From positions 21,436-85,435 of the forward strand of contig JAFSGC010000002.1 in NCBI GenBank assembly GCA_017434825.1: a stretch of 64,000 bases of DNA, written 5' to 3'. Positions within the stretch are counted from its first letter, which is position 1, and each line of letters starts with the position of its first letter. The position numbers and the translations under genes are program-made. This DNA comes from Bacilli bacterium. Its GTDB lineage: Bacteria > Bacillota_I > Bacilli_A > RF39 > UBA660. Below are positions 44,178 to 52,925 of the stretch, piece by piece. The notes under the pieces were generated by a model, which was given only the letters and a program-made list of their open reading frames with translations, searched no databases and had not been told where the DNA came from.

Positions 44178-45359
44178 TCACGCTCCTGTAATACCCCACT
44201 GAAGTTCTTTATATCTTGAACTTACAACAGCTTTATATTTCTCATAATAACTTTTATGATTAGGTAATATATTATCATTTAATTTAGAATATGGGAATAC
44301 CTCAAAGTTACGTTTGCTTGAATTTAAGTTATATCTTGTATACATTAAGTCTGCCTTTGGATTTTCAACGGTAACTTTAACACTTCCATCAACATCTACT
44401 AATTTTTTAATTGTAACTTCCATCATCAATCCAGTAAGTTTCTCTACTCCAATTTGACCAGAAATAAAGTTACCTAATGAATAAATAACAAAAGTTTTAC
44501 CATTATTTATATATTCAACAGGTTCAACAACATGTGGATGAGCACCAATTATAAGATTAACTCCTAACGAAGATAAATATTTAGCAATTCTTTCCTGTTC
44601 ATTAGAAACATTTAAAGAATATTCAACACCCCAGTGCATTGCTACCATAATAACATCAACTTTATCTTTAACTCTTTCAATATCAGCTTTAGCTTTACTA
44701 TCAGAATAAACATTATTTAAATAGCTCTTACCATTAGGTGTATTTAAACCATTAGTAAGTGTTGTATATGAGAAAAAAGCATATTTAATACCATTTTTTT
44801 CATATACTCTTGGAGTATCTCTTTCAGCTTGAGAAGACCATTGCCCTGACGTTACAATATCTTTTTTATTTTTCCAATATTTAACTGAAGCAAGTACCCC
44901 TGCTTCTCCTTTATCCATAGTATGATTAGTAGCTAAAGATACCAAATCAAATCCAGCATCAATCATTGCATCTCCTACTTCTTGTGGAGAATTAAACCTT
45001 GGATAATGAGAAAGTCCAATAGATTTACCACCTAATATAGTTTCTTGATTATAATAAGCAAGATCATAACTAGAAGATATTGGTTTAATTAAATCAATCA
45101 TCGGTTTAAAGTCATAAGAACCATCACTCTTTCTAGCATCAACATAAACAGACTCATGAATAAGTGCATCTCCTACCATAAACAAATTAAATTCATATGT
45201 CCTTGCTTTACGTTTAAATACTTTAGCTTCTGTTTTAACTAAAGATTTTTCAAAAGAAGAGTTAGCATAAAAATAGTAGCCAACACTTGCACAAACCCCT
45301 AAAACAATTCCTACAAGTATAATAATTACCCATTTTATTCTAACTCTTTTTCTTCTCAT
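44178..45359 (-). CDS. CapA-family membrane-anchored protein inserted between rnr and smpB
   Basis: 393 residues. Membrane anchor (about 8-28) followed by a PGA_cap domain: NLFMVGDALIHES, SLATNHTMDKGE, VAMHWGVEYS, IGAHPHVVEPVE, YSLGNFIS. It is diverged from the CapA protein at 10339. Relatives are linked to polyglutamate capsules, but no synthase genes are present. Its ATG lies just before the rnr stop and the gene ends in TGA, so it is embedded in the rnr-smpB unit. Role unknown. Confidence 0.82.
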   Translation of the reverse strand: MRRKRVRIKWVIIILVGIVLGVCASVGYYFYANSSFEKSLVKTEAKVFKRKARTYEFNLFMVGDALIHESVYVDARKSDGSYDFKPMIDLIKPISSSYDLAYYNQETILGGKSIGLSHYPRFNSPQEVGDAMIDAGFDLVSLATNHTMDKGEAGVLASVKYWKNKKDIVTSGQWSSQAERDTPRVYEKNGIKYAFFSYTTLTNGLNTPNGKSYLNNVYSDSKAKADIERVKDKVDVIMVAMHWGVEYSLNVSNEQERIAKYLSSLGVNLIIGAHPHVVEPVEYINNGKTFVIYSLGNFISGQIGVEKLTGLMMEVTIKKLVDVDGSVKVTVENPKADLMYTRYNLNSSKRNFEVFPYSKLNDNILPNHKSYYEKYKAVVSSRYKELQWGITGA

Positions 45360-45360
45360 A

Positions 45361-47469
45361 CTACACCTTCTTAACTACTTCGAAATCAATAGTCTTTTCT
45401 TCACGTGAAGCTCTAACAACCTTAACTAATAATCTATCACCAATAGAATATTTAATATTAGTTCTTTCTCCAGTTAAAGTCATTCTTTCTTCATCATAGT
45501 GGAAGAAATCATTCATTTCTCTTAAAGGAACTAATCCCTCAATTAAATTATCAAGTTCTACAAACATACCAAAGTTTGTAACTGAAGAAACCATACCTTC
45601 AAATTCTTCTCCAATATGTTCTTCCATATATTCAGCCATCTTCATATCTTCAACTTCACGTTCACACTCAACAGCAGCCCTTTCTCTATCAGAAGAATGT
45701 TCTGTAATATATACTAATTTTTCTTCCCATTTCTTAACAGTACCCATATCAACTTTCCCTTGGAACAAATATGTTCTAAGTAATCTATGAACAGTTGTAT
45801 CTGGATAACGTCTAATTGGAGAAGTAAAATGTGTATAACAAGGACTTGCAAGACCATAATGACCTAAATTTTCAGGTCTATACACAGCTTTTTTCATACT
45901 TCTTAGTAATAAACTTGATAAAATCTTAAACTCTGGTTTATCTTCTAAACTCTTTAATATACCTTGCATTGTCGTAGGTTTAACATCTTTGATATCACCA
46001 GCTACACTATATCCTAAACTACTTACAAATGCTAAGAAGCTTCTAATTCTTTCTTCTTCTGGAATCTCATGAATACGATATACGAATGGCAAACTCATAT
46101 AGAAAATATGACTAGCAACACATTCATTAGCAGCAATCATAAAATCTTCAATTAAGTTTTCCCCTACACCACGTTCACGAATAACGACATCAGTAGGCTT
46201 ACATTCCTCATCAACTAAAATTTTAGCTTCTTGCACACCAAAATCAATATATCCACGTCTAACTTTAAATTTACGTAACACTTCAGCAAGTTCTGCCATT
46301 AAACGTAATTTTTCTTCATATTCTTCGTAACCCTCTGGTACAACATTATCTTCTAAAATGCTATTAACTTTCTTATAAGTCATTTGAATTCTAGAACGAA
46401 TAACACTTTCAAAAATCTCATAATCTACAGTCTTACCACTCTCATCAATTTCCATTACACAAGACATAGCAAGTCTATCAACATTAGGATTTAATGAACA
46501 AATACCATTAGATAGTTCGTGCGGTAACATAGGAATAACTCTATCAACTAAGTAAACACTTGTACCTCTTTCTTGAGCCTCAACATCAAGAGGACTACCC
46601 TCTTTAACATAATAACTAACATCGGCAATATGAACTCCTAATTTATAATTACCATTAGGTAGTTTTTCAATTGAAATTGCATCATCAATATCTCTAGTGT
46701 CATCACCATCAATTGTAAATATTACTTCATCACGTAAATCACGTCGACCATTACACTCATCAGGAGCAACTTCAGACGGAATTGTTTTAACTTCTTCCTT
46801 TACATCATCAGGAAAATCAACATTAATATTGTACTTATAAATAATAGATAAAATATCTACTCCAGGATCATGCTTATGTCCAATAATCTCAATAACTTTA
46901 CCTTCATATTTAGTGTTTTTATTAATTTTCTTAGTTAATTCAACAACAACTTTATGACCATCTACAGCATTTAAAGTTTTATCCTTCGGAATTTCAATAT
47001 TAAGTTTTATCTTTTGATCATCTAAAGTAATATGTCCTTTACCTTTTTTATCAAAATTAATTTCTCCAATATATCTTTCAACTTGTCTTTTAATAATTTT
47101 AAGAACTCTTCCTTCTAATCTCTCAGTATTCATTTTACTTGTAATTTCAACTAAAACAATATCTTCATGAATAGCTCCATTCATATTATCAGATGAAACA
47201 TAAATATCATCTTTCATACCTTCAACTTCTACAAAGCCAAATCCTCTTTTATTAGCTCTCATAGTCCCTTTTCTTAAATGACTATTATCAAGCATCATAT
47301 ATTTATCTTTATTAGAATGATATATAATCACTTCATCTTCAAGTTTTCTTAGTTCATCCATTAATAAAGTTGTATCTTCTACTGTACTAACCTTTAAAGC
47401 ATCTTGCAACTCATATGCATCCATTGCTTTATCGCTATTTTTAAGTACCCCTAATATTGCTTCACGCAT
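45361..47469 (-). CDS. rnr: Ribonuclease R
   Basis: 702 residues. Winged-helix start, cold-shock domains (about 65-200, TMRANKRGFGFVEVEG), the RNB catalytic domain (about 245-575) with DDTRDIDDAISIEK holding the metal-binding Asp residues, and a C-terminal S1 domain (about 620-700, EFEGMVSSVTNFGMFVEL). It degrades structured RNA 3' to 5' and, with tmRNA/SmpB, defective mRNA. ATG 47469 (MREAIL) is chosen because GGATGTGA precedes it; an upstream extension has no ribosome site. Confidence 0.95.
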   Translation of the reverse strand: MREAILGVLKNSDKAMDAYELQDALKVSTVEDTTLLMDELRKLEDEVIIYHSNKDKYMMLDNSHLRKGTMRANKRGFGFVEVEGMKDDIYVSSDNMNGAIHEDIVLVEITSKMNTERLEGRVLKIIKRQVERYIGEINFDKKGKGHITLDDQKIKLNIEIPKDKTLNAVDGHKVVVELTKKINKNTKYEGKVIEIIGHKHDPGVDILSIIYKYNINVDFPDDVKEEVKTIPSEVAPDECNGRRDLRDEVIFTIDGDDTRDIDDAISIEKLPNGNYKLGVHIADVSYYVKEGSPLDVEAQERGTSVYLVDRVIPMLPHELSNGICSLNPNVDRLAMSCVMEIDESGKTVDYEIFESVIRSRIQMTYKKVNSILEDNVVPEGYEEYEEKLRLMAELAEVLRKFKVRRGYIDFGVQEAKILVDEECKPTDVVIRERGVGENLIEDFMIAANECVASHIFYMSLPFVYRIHEIPEEERIRSFLAFVSSLGYSVAGDIKDVKPTTMQGILKSLEDKPEFKILSSLLLRSMKKAVYRPENLGHYGLASPCYTHFTSPIRRYPDTTVHRLLRTYLFQGKVDMGTVKKWEEKLVYITEHSSDRERAAVECEREVEDMKMAEYMEEHIGEEFEGMVSSVTNFGMFVELDNLIEGLVPLREMNDFFHYDEERMTLTGERTNIKYSIGDRLLVKVVRASREEKTIDFEVVKKV

Positions 47470-47530
47470 AGTATCACATCCTATACTATCATTATACTTT
47501 ATTTTACTTAATATAACTAGAGTTTTTTGC

Positions 47531-47556
47531 AAAAAGAAAAGGACCTAAGGTCCTAC
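47531..47556 (-). terminator. Terminator or attenuator after secG
   Basis: Minus strand AGGACC-TTA-GGTCCTTTTCTTTTT, overlapping the secG end and ahead of rnr. Confidence 0.75.
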
Positions 47557-47771
47557 TTTACAAATACTGAAACTAAACAAATTACAAAGAATGCAAGTCC
47601 TAAAAGTAAAGTTAATCTACTAATAAATAATTCAGAACCACGTTCTTTTCTCTTTGTAAATAAATCTGATCCTCCACCAGATAAAATTTGTGCTGCACTC
47701 TCAGCTTTACCACTTTGTAATAACACTATTACAATAAGTAAAATCGAAATAATTAAAAGTGCTGTTTTCAT
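47553..47771 (-). CDS. secG: Preprotein translocase subunit SecG
   Basis: 72 residues with two membrane helices (about 2-22 and 52-71). LLQSGKAESAAQILSGGGSDLF is the conserved SecG loop. It assists SecYEG export. GGAGGTG precedes the ATG. It stands before rnr and smpB, the usual order in Firmicutes, although a terminator-like hairpin separates it from rnr. Confidence 0.95.
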   Translation of the reverse strand: MKTALLIISILLIVIVLLQSGKAESAAQILSGGGSDLFTKRKERGSELFISRLTLLLGLAFFVICLVSVFVK

Positions 47772-47902
47772 TCAACACACCTCCAATAACAATACCAATA
47801 TAATACCACAAACTAATAATTTATGCAATATTTTTGTAAAGTTAAAAATTATTAAAAATTAACTAATTTCAACTGACTTTTCAAAATATATATGTTATAC
47901 TA

Positions 47903-47915
47903 TTCTATAGTAGAA
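47903..47915. promoter_or_regulatory. Candidate operator before essC
   Basis: Perfect dyad TTCTA-TAG-TAGAA, nested in CTATTC...GAATAG (47900-47921), directly after an extended -10 (TGTTATACT) and before the start codon. Confidence 0.4.
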
Positions 47916-47932
47916 GAATAGGAGTGGTTACT

Positions 47933-50900
47933 TTGCGCGTTTTTATTTTAGACAAAGAAAAAATAACAAAATTTAATCTTCCAAATAAAGTGTCTGGAGT
48001 ATATGCCATTGATTACTTACCAGTAGGTTCTAAAATTAAAAGAACAGTAAGTATTGAAGCAAGAGACGAAAAGTGGATTGTAAAAAGTAACGGTAGTGTG
48101 AATATAGTTAGTGGAAATATGATTCAAGAAGTAGCAGTACTAGAAGAATATCAATACCAACCAATTCAAATAAAAGGTCGTAATGACTATATTGGTATTT
48201 ATTGTATTCCGAGTGTAGAAGAAAAATCAACAAGATATCTAGTACAAAATGGAGCTATTACTGTAGGTTCAGCAAATGATACAAGTATTAGTTACGTAAA
48301 TAACCACGTACTTCCACATCACATTTCAATAAATCCAGCACAAGATGGATCTTTTTACATAACAGCAACAGACGATGACTCTCACTTTGTATATTTAAAT
48401 GACAAACGTGTTAAACAAACAAAAATCAAAGTTGGAGACGTTATATTTTTATACGGATTAAAAATTATTTGGATGGGAACATTCTTACAAATAAACCAAC
48501 CAAAAGATAAATTATTTATAAACAACTTTAATTTAGTAACTTACAATGAACAAACAACACAAGATAATACTCAAGTTGACCCTGTAAGTGATGAAGAAAT
48601 GGCAATTGAACTATATACAGACAAAGACTATTTCTTTCATACTCCAAGACTAAAACAAAGTTTAGTAGAAGAAGAAGTTAATATTGATGCACCACCAGAA
48701 AAACAAGAACAAGAAGAAATGCCATTCTTATTAACTTTAGGTTCAATGATAACAATGCTTTCATCATCAGTAATGAATGCCTATACAACAATTTATGGAA
48801 TTGCTAGTGGTCAAAGAGCACTAAAAGATTCAATTCCTGGATTAGTAATGTGTGTAAGTATGCTTATTGGTGGAGCATTAATGCCACGTATTACTGCAAG
48901 TTATCAGAAAAATAAATCAAAGCAAAAAGAAAAGAAAAGACAAACTAAGTACACTGAATACATAAAAGAAAAAGAAGAAGAAATAAATGTAAAAATTGTT
49001 AATCAAACACAAATACTAAAAGGAAATAACATTAGTATTAGTGAATGTTACAGTTTAGTATTTGGTAAAACAAGAACAAATCTATGGAATAAAGAAATAC
49101 GTGATGATGATTTCTTAACAGTAAAAGTTGGTACAGGTAACTGTCCAGCTAAGTTAAAAATCACAGCACCACAAAAAAGATTTACATTAGATGAAGATAA
49201 TTTAATGGATTTAGCTACAAATATATCAGCAACTAAATATACATTAAATGATGTTCCAATTACATTCTCATTCTCAGATAAAAACATATCTGCATTTATA
49301 TGTAATTCATCATATAATCAAGATTTCTTAAACGGTATATTCTTACAGTTAATGGCATATCATAGTTCACAAGATTTAAAATTAATATTTATGTTAACAG
49401 ATAAAGACCAAACAGATTTTACTTATGCAAAGTTTGCTCCTCATTGTATTTCAGAAGACAAAAACACTCGTTTTTATGCAAATAATATGAAAGATATTAA
49501 AAAAGTATCAACATATTTAGAAGGAATATTCCAAAAAAGACAAAGAGAATTCTACGGAAAACAAGATAAAGACGAAAAATCACAAGAAGCAGTTGATAGA
49601 CAAGTTGAAAAGAACTTTGGTTTTAGAAACTTTGATTCATATTATTTAATAATTACAAATGATTATACTGCAATAAAAGATGTTCCAATCATCAACGAAA
49701 TAATTAATAGTAAATCAAATCTTGGATTTTCATTAAATATTATTGATGATTCATTGCAAAGTTTACCAAATGAATGTTCTGCATTCATTGAAGTATTAGA
49801 TAAAGAAAGTTGTATTATTGAAAAAGAATTAAATAACCAACAAAGATTCTTACCAGAAATTGTTACTGGTTTAAATATGAGAGCAGTCGCTAATAGACTT
49901 GCAAATATACCAATCTCATATGTAGATGAAGAATCTGCTCTACCAACAAGTATGACATTCCTAGAAATGTATAATGTAGCAAGAATTGAACAATTGAATA
50001 TAAGAAATAGATGGAAAACAAACAATCCAATCCAATCACTTCAAGTACCTATTGGAGTACATAAAAGTGGTGAACAATTCTACTTAGACTTACATGAAAA
50101 ATATCATGGACCACATGGACTTATAGCAGGTTCTACTGGTTCTGGTAAATCAGAATTTATAGTTACTTGCCTATTGTCATTAGCAGTTAACTTCCATCCT
50201 GATGAAGTACAATTTGTTTTAATCGACTACAAAGGTGGAGGTCTAGCAATGGCCTTTGATAACCATGAAACAAAAACAAGAATTCCACACGTTGTTGGAA
50301 CAATTACAAACCTAGACACAGCTGAAATGAACAGAACATTAGTATCAATCAATTCTGAATTAAAAAGACGTCAAAGAATGTTTAATGATGCAAAAAGTGT
50401 TACAGGTGAAAGTACAATCGACATTTACAAATATCAAAAATATTACAGAGAAGGTATTCTTGAAACACCAATCTCTCACTTATTAATTGTTAGTGACGAG
50501 TTCGCTGAATTAAAATCTCAACAACCAGAGTTCATGGATGAGTTAATTTCAACAGCTCGTATTGGACGTTCATTAGGAGTTCACTTAATCCTAGCAACAC
50601 AAAAACCATCCGGAGTAGTAAATGATCAAATCTGGTCAAACACAAAATTCCGTGTTTGTTTAAAAGTTGCGGACCGTGGTGATAGTATGGAAGTACTAAA
50701 GAAACCTGATGCAGCAAGTATTAAAGAAACTGGACGTTTCTACCTACAAGTTGGATTTGATGAATACTTTGATATTGGTCAATCAGGTTGGGCTGGAGCA
50801 AAATATATTCCAAGTGACGCCGTAATAAAAAAGATTGACGATTCAATTAAATTTGTCGATAACGTAGGAAATGTAACAAAAACTATTAATGAAATTGTAA

Positions 50901-52567
50901 AACGTGTTGAAGTTGCAGAAAAAGGTGATCAACTTTCAAACATCGTAAAACACATCACAGAAATTGCAGCAGAAGACAATTATGTAGCTCAAAAATTATG
51001 GTTAGATAAAATTCCTGCTGAAATTTTCTTAGGAAACTTAAAGAAAAAATATAATTATCAACCTGAACCATATGTCATTAATCCAATTATTGGAGAATAT
51101 GACCAACCTGCTGCTCAAAAGCAAGGACTATTAACATTAAATCTTTCATCTGCAAATACATTAATTTGGGGAATGAACGATAGTGGTAAAGAAGACTTAC
51201 TTGCAACAATGATTTATTCAGCAATAGCAGATCATAGTCCAGATGAATTACATATGTATATCTTAGACTTCGGTTCAGAAACATTAAAAGTTTTCTCAAA
51301 AGCTCCACAAATTGGAGAAGTTTGTACAGTAGATAGTCAAGAACAAATAGTTAACTTATTTATCATGATTGACAAAGAATTAGATAGACGTAAAGATTTA
51401 TTTGTTGACTATGGTGGAAGCTATAAAAACTATATTGAACAAAGCGGTGAAAAGTTACCACTAATTTCAATTATTATCAACAACTATGAAATATTCTCAG
51501 AAACAATGGGTAACTTTACAGAAATGATTTCAACAATGTATCGTGATGCATTAAAATGTGGTGTATCATTTGTAATCACAACAGGAGCTGCTAACAGTTT
51601 CAGACCAAGATTAGCGGAATACTTCTCAAATAAATTATGCTTACAAATGGCAAATGATACAGACTATAGAACATTATTAATGTGTGCTAAAGGATTAATT
51701 CCTTATAAAGTACGTGGTCGTGGTATTACAGGAATTGGAGATATGAAATTAGAATTCCAAACAGCATATATTACTAAACCTGACAAGGTAACTCAAACAA
51801 TACGTGAAGGTGTATTAGTACTACAAAAGAACTATACAACACATGCAACACGTGTACCAGTATTACCAGATGTAGTTACAGTTGATCACTTGTTAGAAGA
51901 CATTAAAGATCTAACAAAAGTTCCAATCGGAGTAAATGTTGAAAGCAAATACAACGAAACATATGACTTTACAAAAGATCAAATTAATGTTGTACTAGCA
52001 AATAACATATCAGAACACGAAAACTTCTTCTTCTCATTATTTAAGATTTTAAAACGTATACCTCAAACAAAAGTAAGAGTACTAGACGTTGCAAAAACAT
52101 ATGATAATGCTAAGATCCCTGTTGAATGTTATACAGATAAATTTGATGCTATATTGCCAGCACTAATTCAAGAAATTGAAAAAACAACAACAGATATCAA
52201 ACGTGTATATGTAATCAATGGAGTATCTAAATTAAAATCAAAAATTAATGAAAATACATATCCAATATACGAAAAGTTCTTTAGAGCAATAAAAGAATCA
52301 GAAAATACAATAGCAATTATTGCTGACAATGAATCCGATTATCAACGACTAGAATTAGAAACATGGTATGATGAAGTAATAAATAAACATAGAGGAATTT
52401 GGTTAGGAGAAGATGTTGGAAATCAACTAGCAATAAGAGTTGACAATATTGACCCTGAAATAAGAAATCAATCTTTCCCAGATATGGCATTTATCCTTGA
52501 TGAAACAACTGTAATACCAATTAAAAAAGTAGTAAGTGATAAGGAGGAAAATCAAGATGAAAAATAA
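47933..52567 (+). CDS. essC: Type VII secretion ATPase EssC (FtsK/SpoIIIE family)
   Basis: About 1544 residues. N-terminal FHA-like pair (to ~190; e.g. HHISINPAQDGSFYI), an acidic linker, two membrane helices (about 265-320), then three FtsK-type domains. Domain 1 has a full Walker A GSTGSGKS (Lys740) and Walker B LLIVSDEFAEL. Domain 2 has a weak Walker A, GMNDSGKED (Lys1086), without the usual Ser/Thr. Domain 3 has no visible P-loop. It is the motor of type VIIb export of WXG100/LXG substrates. Start placed at TTG 47933, eight bases after AGGAG; an in-frame GTG at 47924 overlaps that site. The next gene (EsaB-like) overlaps by 11 bases. Confidence 0.92.
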   Translation: MRVFILDKEKITKFNLPNKVSGVYAIDYLPVGSKIKRTVSIEARDEKWIVKSNGSVNIVSGNMIQEVAVLEEYQYQPIQIKGRNDYIGIYCIPSVEEKSTRYLVQNGAITVGSANDTSISYVNNHVLPHHISINPAQDGSFYITATDDDSHFVYLNDKRVKQTKIKVGDVIFLYGLKIIWMGTFLQINQPKDKLFINNFNLVTYNEQTTQDNTQVDPVSDEEMAIELYTDKDYFFHTPRLKQSLVEEEVNIDAPPEKQEQEEMPFLLTLGSMITMLSSSVMNAYTTIYGIASGQRALKDSIPGLVMCVSMLIGGALMPRITASYQKNKSKQKEKKRQTKYTEYIKEKEEEINVKIVNQTQILKGNNISISECYSLVFGKTRTNLWNKEIRDDDFLTVKVGTGNCPAKLKITAPQKRFTLDEDNLMDLATNISATKYTLNDVPITFSFSDKNISAFICNSSYNQDFLNGIFLQLMAYHSSQDLKLIFMLTDKDQTDFTYAKFAPHCISEDKNTRFYANNMKDIKKVSTYLEGIFQKRQREFYGKQDKDEKSQEAVDRQVEKNFGFRNFDSYYLIITNDYTAIKDVPIINEIINSKSNLGFSLNIIDDSLQSLPNECSAFIEVLDKESCIIEKELNNQQRFLPEIVTGLNMRAVANRLANIPISYVDEESALPTSMTFLEMYNVARIEQLNIRNRWKTNNPIQSLQVPIGVHKSGEQFYLDLHEKYHGPHGLIAGSTGSGKSEFIVTCLLSLAVNFHPDEVQFVLIDYKGGGLAMAFDNHETKTRIPHVVGTITNLDTAEMNRTLVSINSELKRRQRMFNDAKSVTGESTIDIYKYQKYYREGILETPISHLLIVSDEFAELKSQQPEFMDELISTARIGRSLGVHLILATQKPSGVVNDQIWSNTKFRVCLKVADRGDSMEVLKKPDAASIKETGRFYLQVGFDEYFDIGQSGWAGAKYIPSDAVIKKIDDSIKFVDNVGNVTKTINEIVKRVEVAEKGDQLSNIVKHITEIAAEDNYVAQKLWLDKIPAEIFLGNLKKKYNYQPEPYVINPIIGEYDQPAAQKQGLLTLNLSSANTLIWGMNDSGKEDLLATMIYSAIADHSPDELHMYILDFGSETLKVFSKAPQIGEVCTVDSQEQIVNLFIMIDKELDRRKDLFVDYGGSYKNYIEQSGEKLPLISIIINNYEIFSETMGNFTEMISTMYRDALKCGVSFVITTGAANSFRPRLAEYFSNKLCLQMANDTDYRTLLMCAKGLIPYKVRGRGITGIGDMKLEFQTAYITKPDKVTQTIREGVLVLQKNYTTHATRVPVLPDVVTVDHLLEDIKDLTKVPIGVNVESKYNETYDFTKDQINVVLANNISEHENFFFSLFKILKRIPQTKVRVLDVAKTYDNAKIPVECYTDKFDAILPALIQEIEKTTTDIKRVYVINGVSKLKSKINENTYPIYEKFFRAIKESENTIAIIADNESDYQRLELETWYDEVINKHRGIWLGEDVGNQLAIRVDNIDPEIRNQSFPDMAFILDETTVIPIKKVVSDKEENQDEK

Positions 52568-52811
52568 AGTTTTAGTTGAACTAGTAGTTCCAACAATTGA
52601 AACAAGCTTTGATGTATACCTACCAATTAACAAAAGAATTGGAAACATAATCACATTACTAAATAAAACAGTTGCAGAATTTTCTGATGGATGTTATGAA
52701 GGAAGTAATACAACATCACTATATAATAGAGATACAAGTCAAAAATATGAACCAAATACTCTTTTATATAATACTGACATAAGAAATGGAACAACTTTAA
52801 TACTATTATAA
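52557..52811 (+). CDS. esaB: EsaB/YukD-like ubiquitin-fold protein
   Basis: 84 residues. Pattern KVLVELVVPTIETSFDVYLP, GNIITLLNKTV and ending NGTTLILL fits the small ubiquitin-like EsaB/YukD proteins of type VIIb systems. ATG 52557 follows AAGGAGG inside the end of essC, with 11 bases of overlap, so it is made together with the ATPase. Low sequence conservation leaves some doubt. Confidence 0.8.
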   Translation: MKNKVLVELVVPTIETSFDVYLPINKRIGNIITLLNKTVAEFSDGCYEGSNTTSLYNRDTSQKYEPNTLLYNTDIRNGTTLILL

Positions 52812-52838
52812 AAAAGCTATTTGTATAGTTTTTTTTAT
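52810..52838 (+). terminator. Terminator after essC-esaB
   Basis: AAAAGCTAT-TTGT-ATAGTTTTTTTT with one G-T pair. Confidence 0.75.
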
Positions 52839-52925
52839 TTGACTAAACTTAACATATGTAACAATAGTAATAATTGTCCTTTAAAAACTAATATGATAAA
52901 ATTATTATAATAAGGAGTGTATAAT

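Noticed and set aside
35043..44180. Genetic code 4 (TGA as Trp)
   Set aside because: Trp residues in the intact genes are TGG and genes end at expected lengths; the two TGA codons work as stops in overlapping or adjacent gene pairs.
50532..50717. Antisense frames within essC
   Set aside because: Several short minus-strand frames lie wholly inside essC with Leu-rich products and no ribosome sites.
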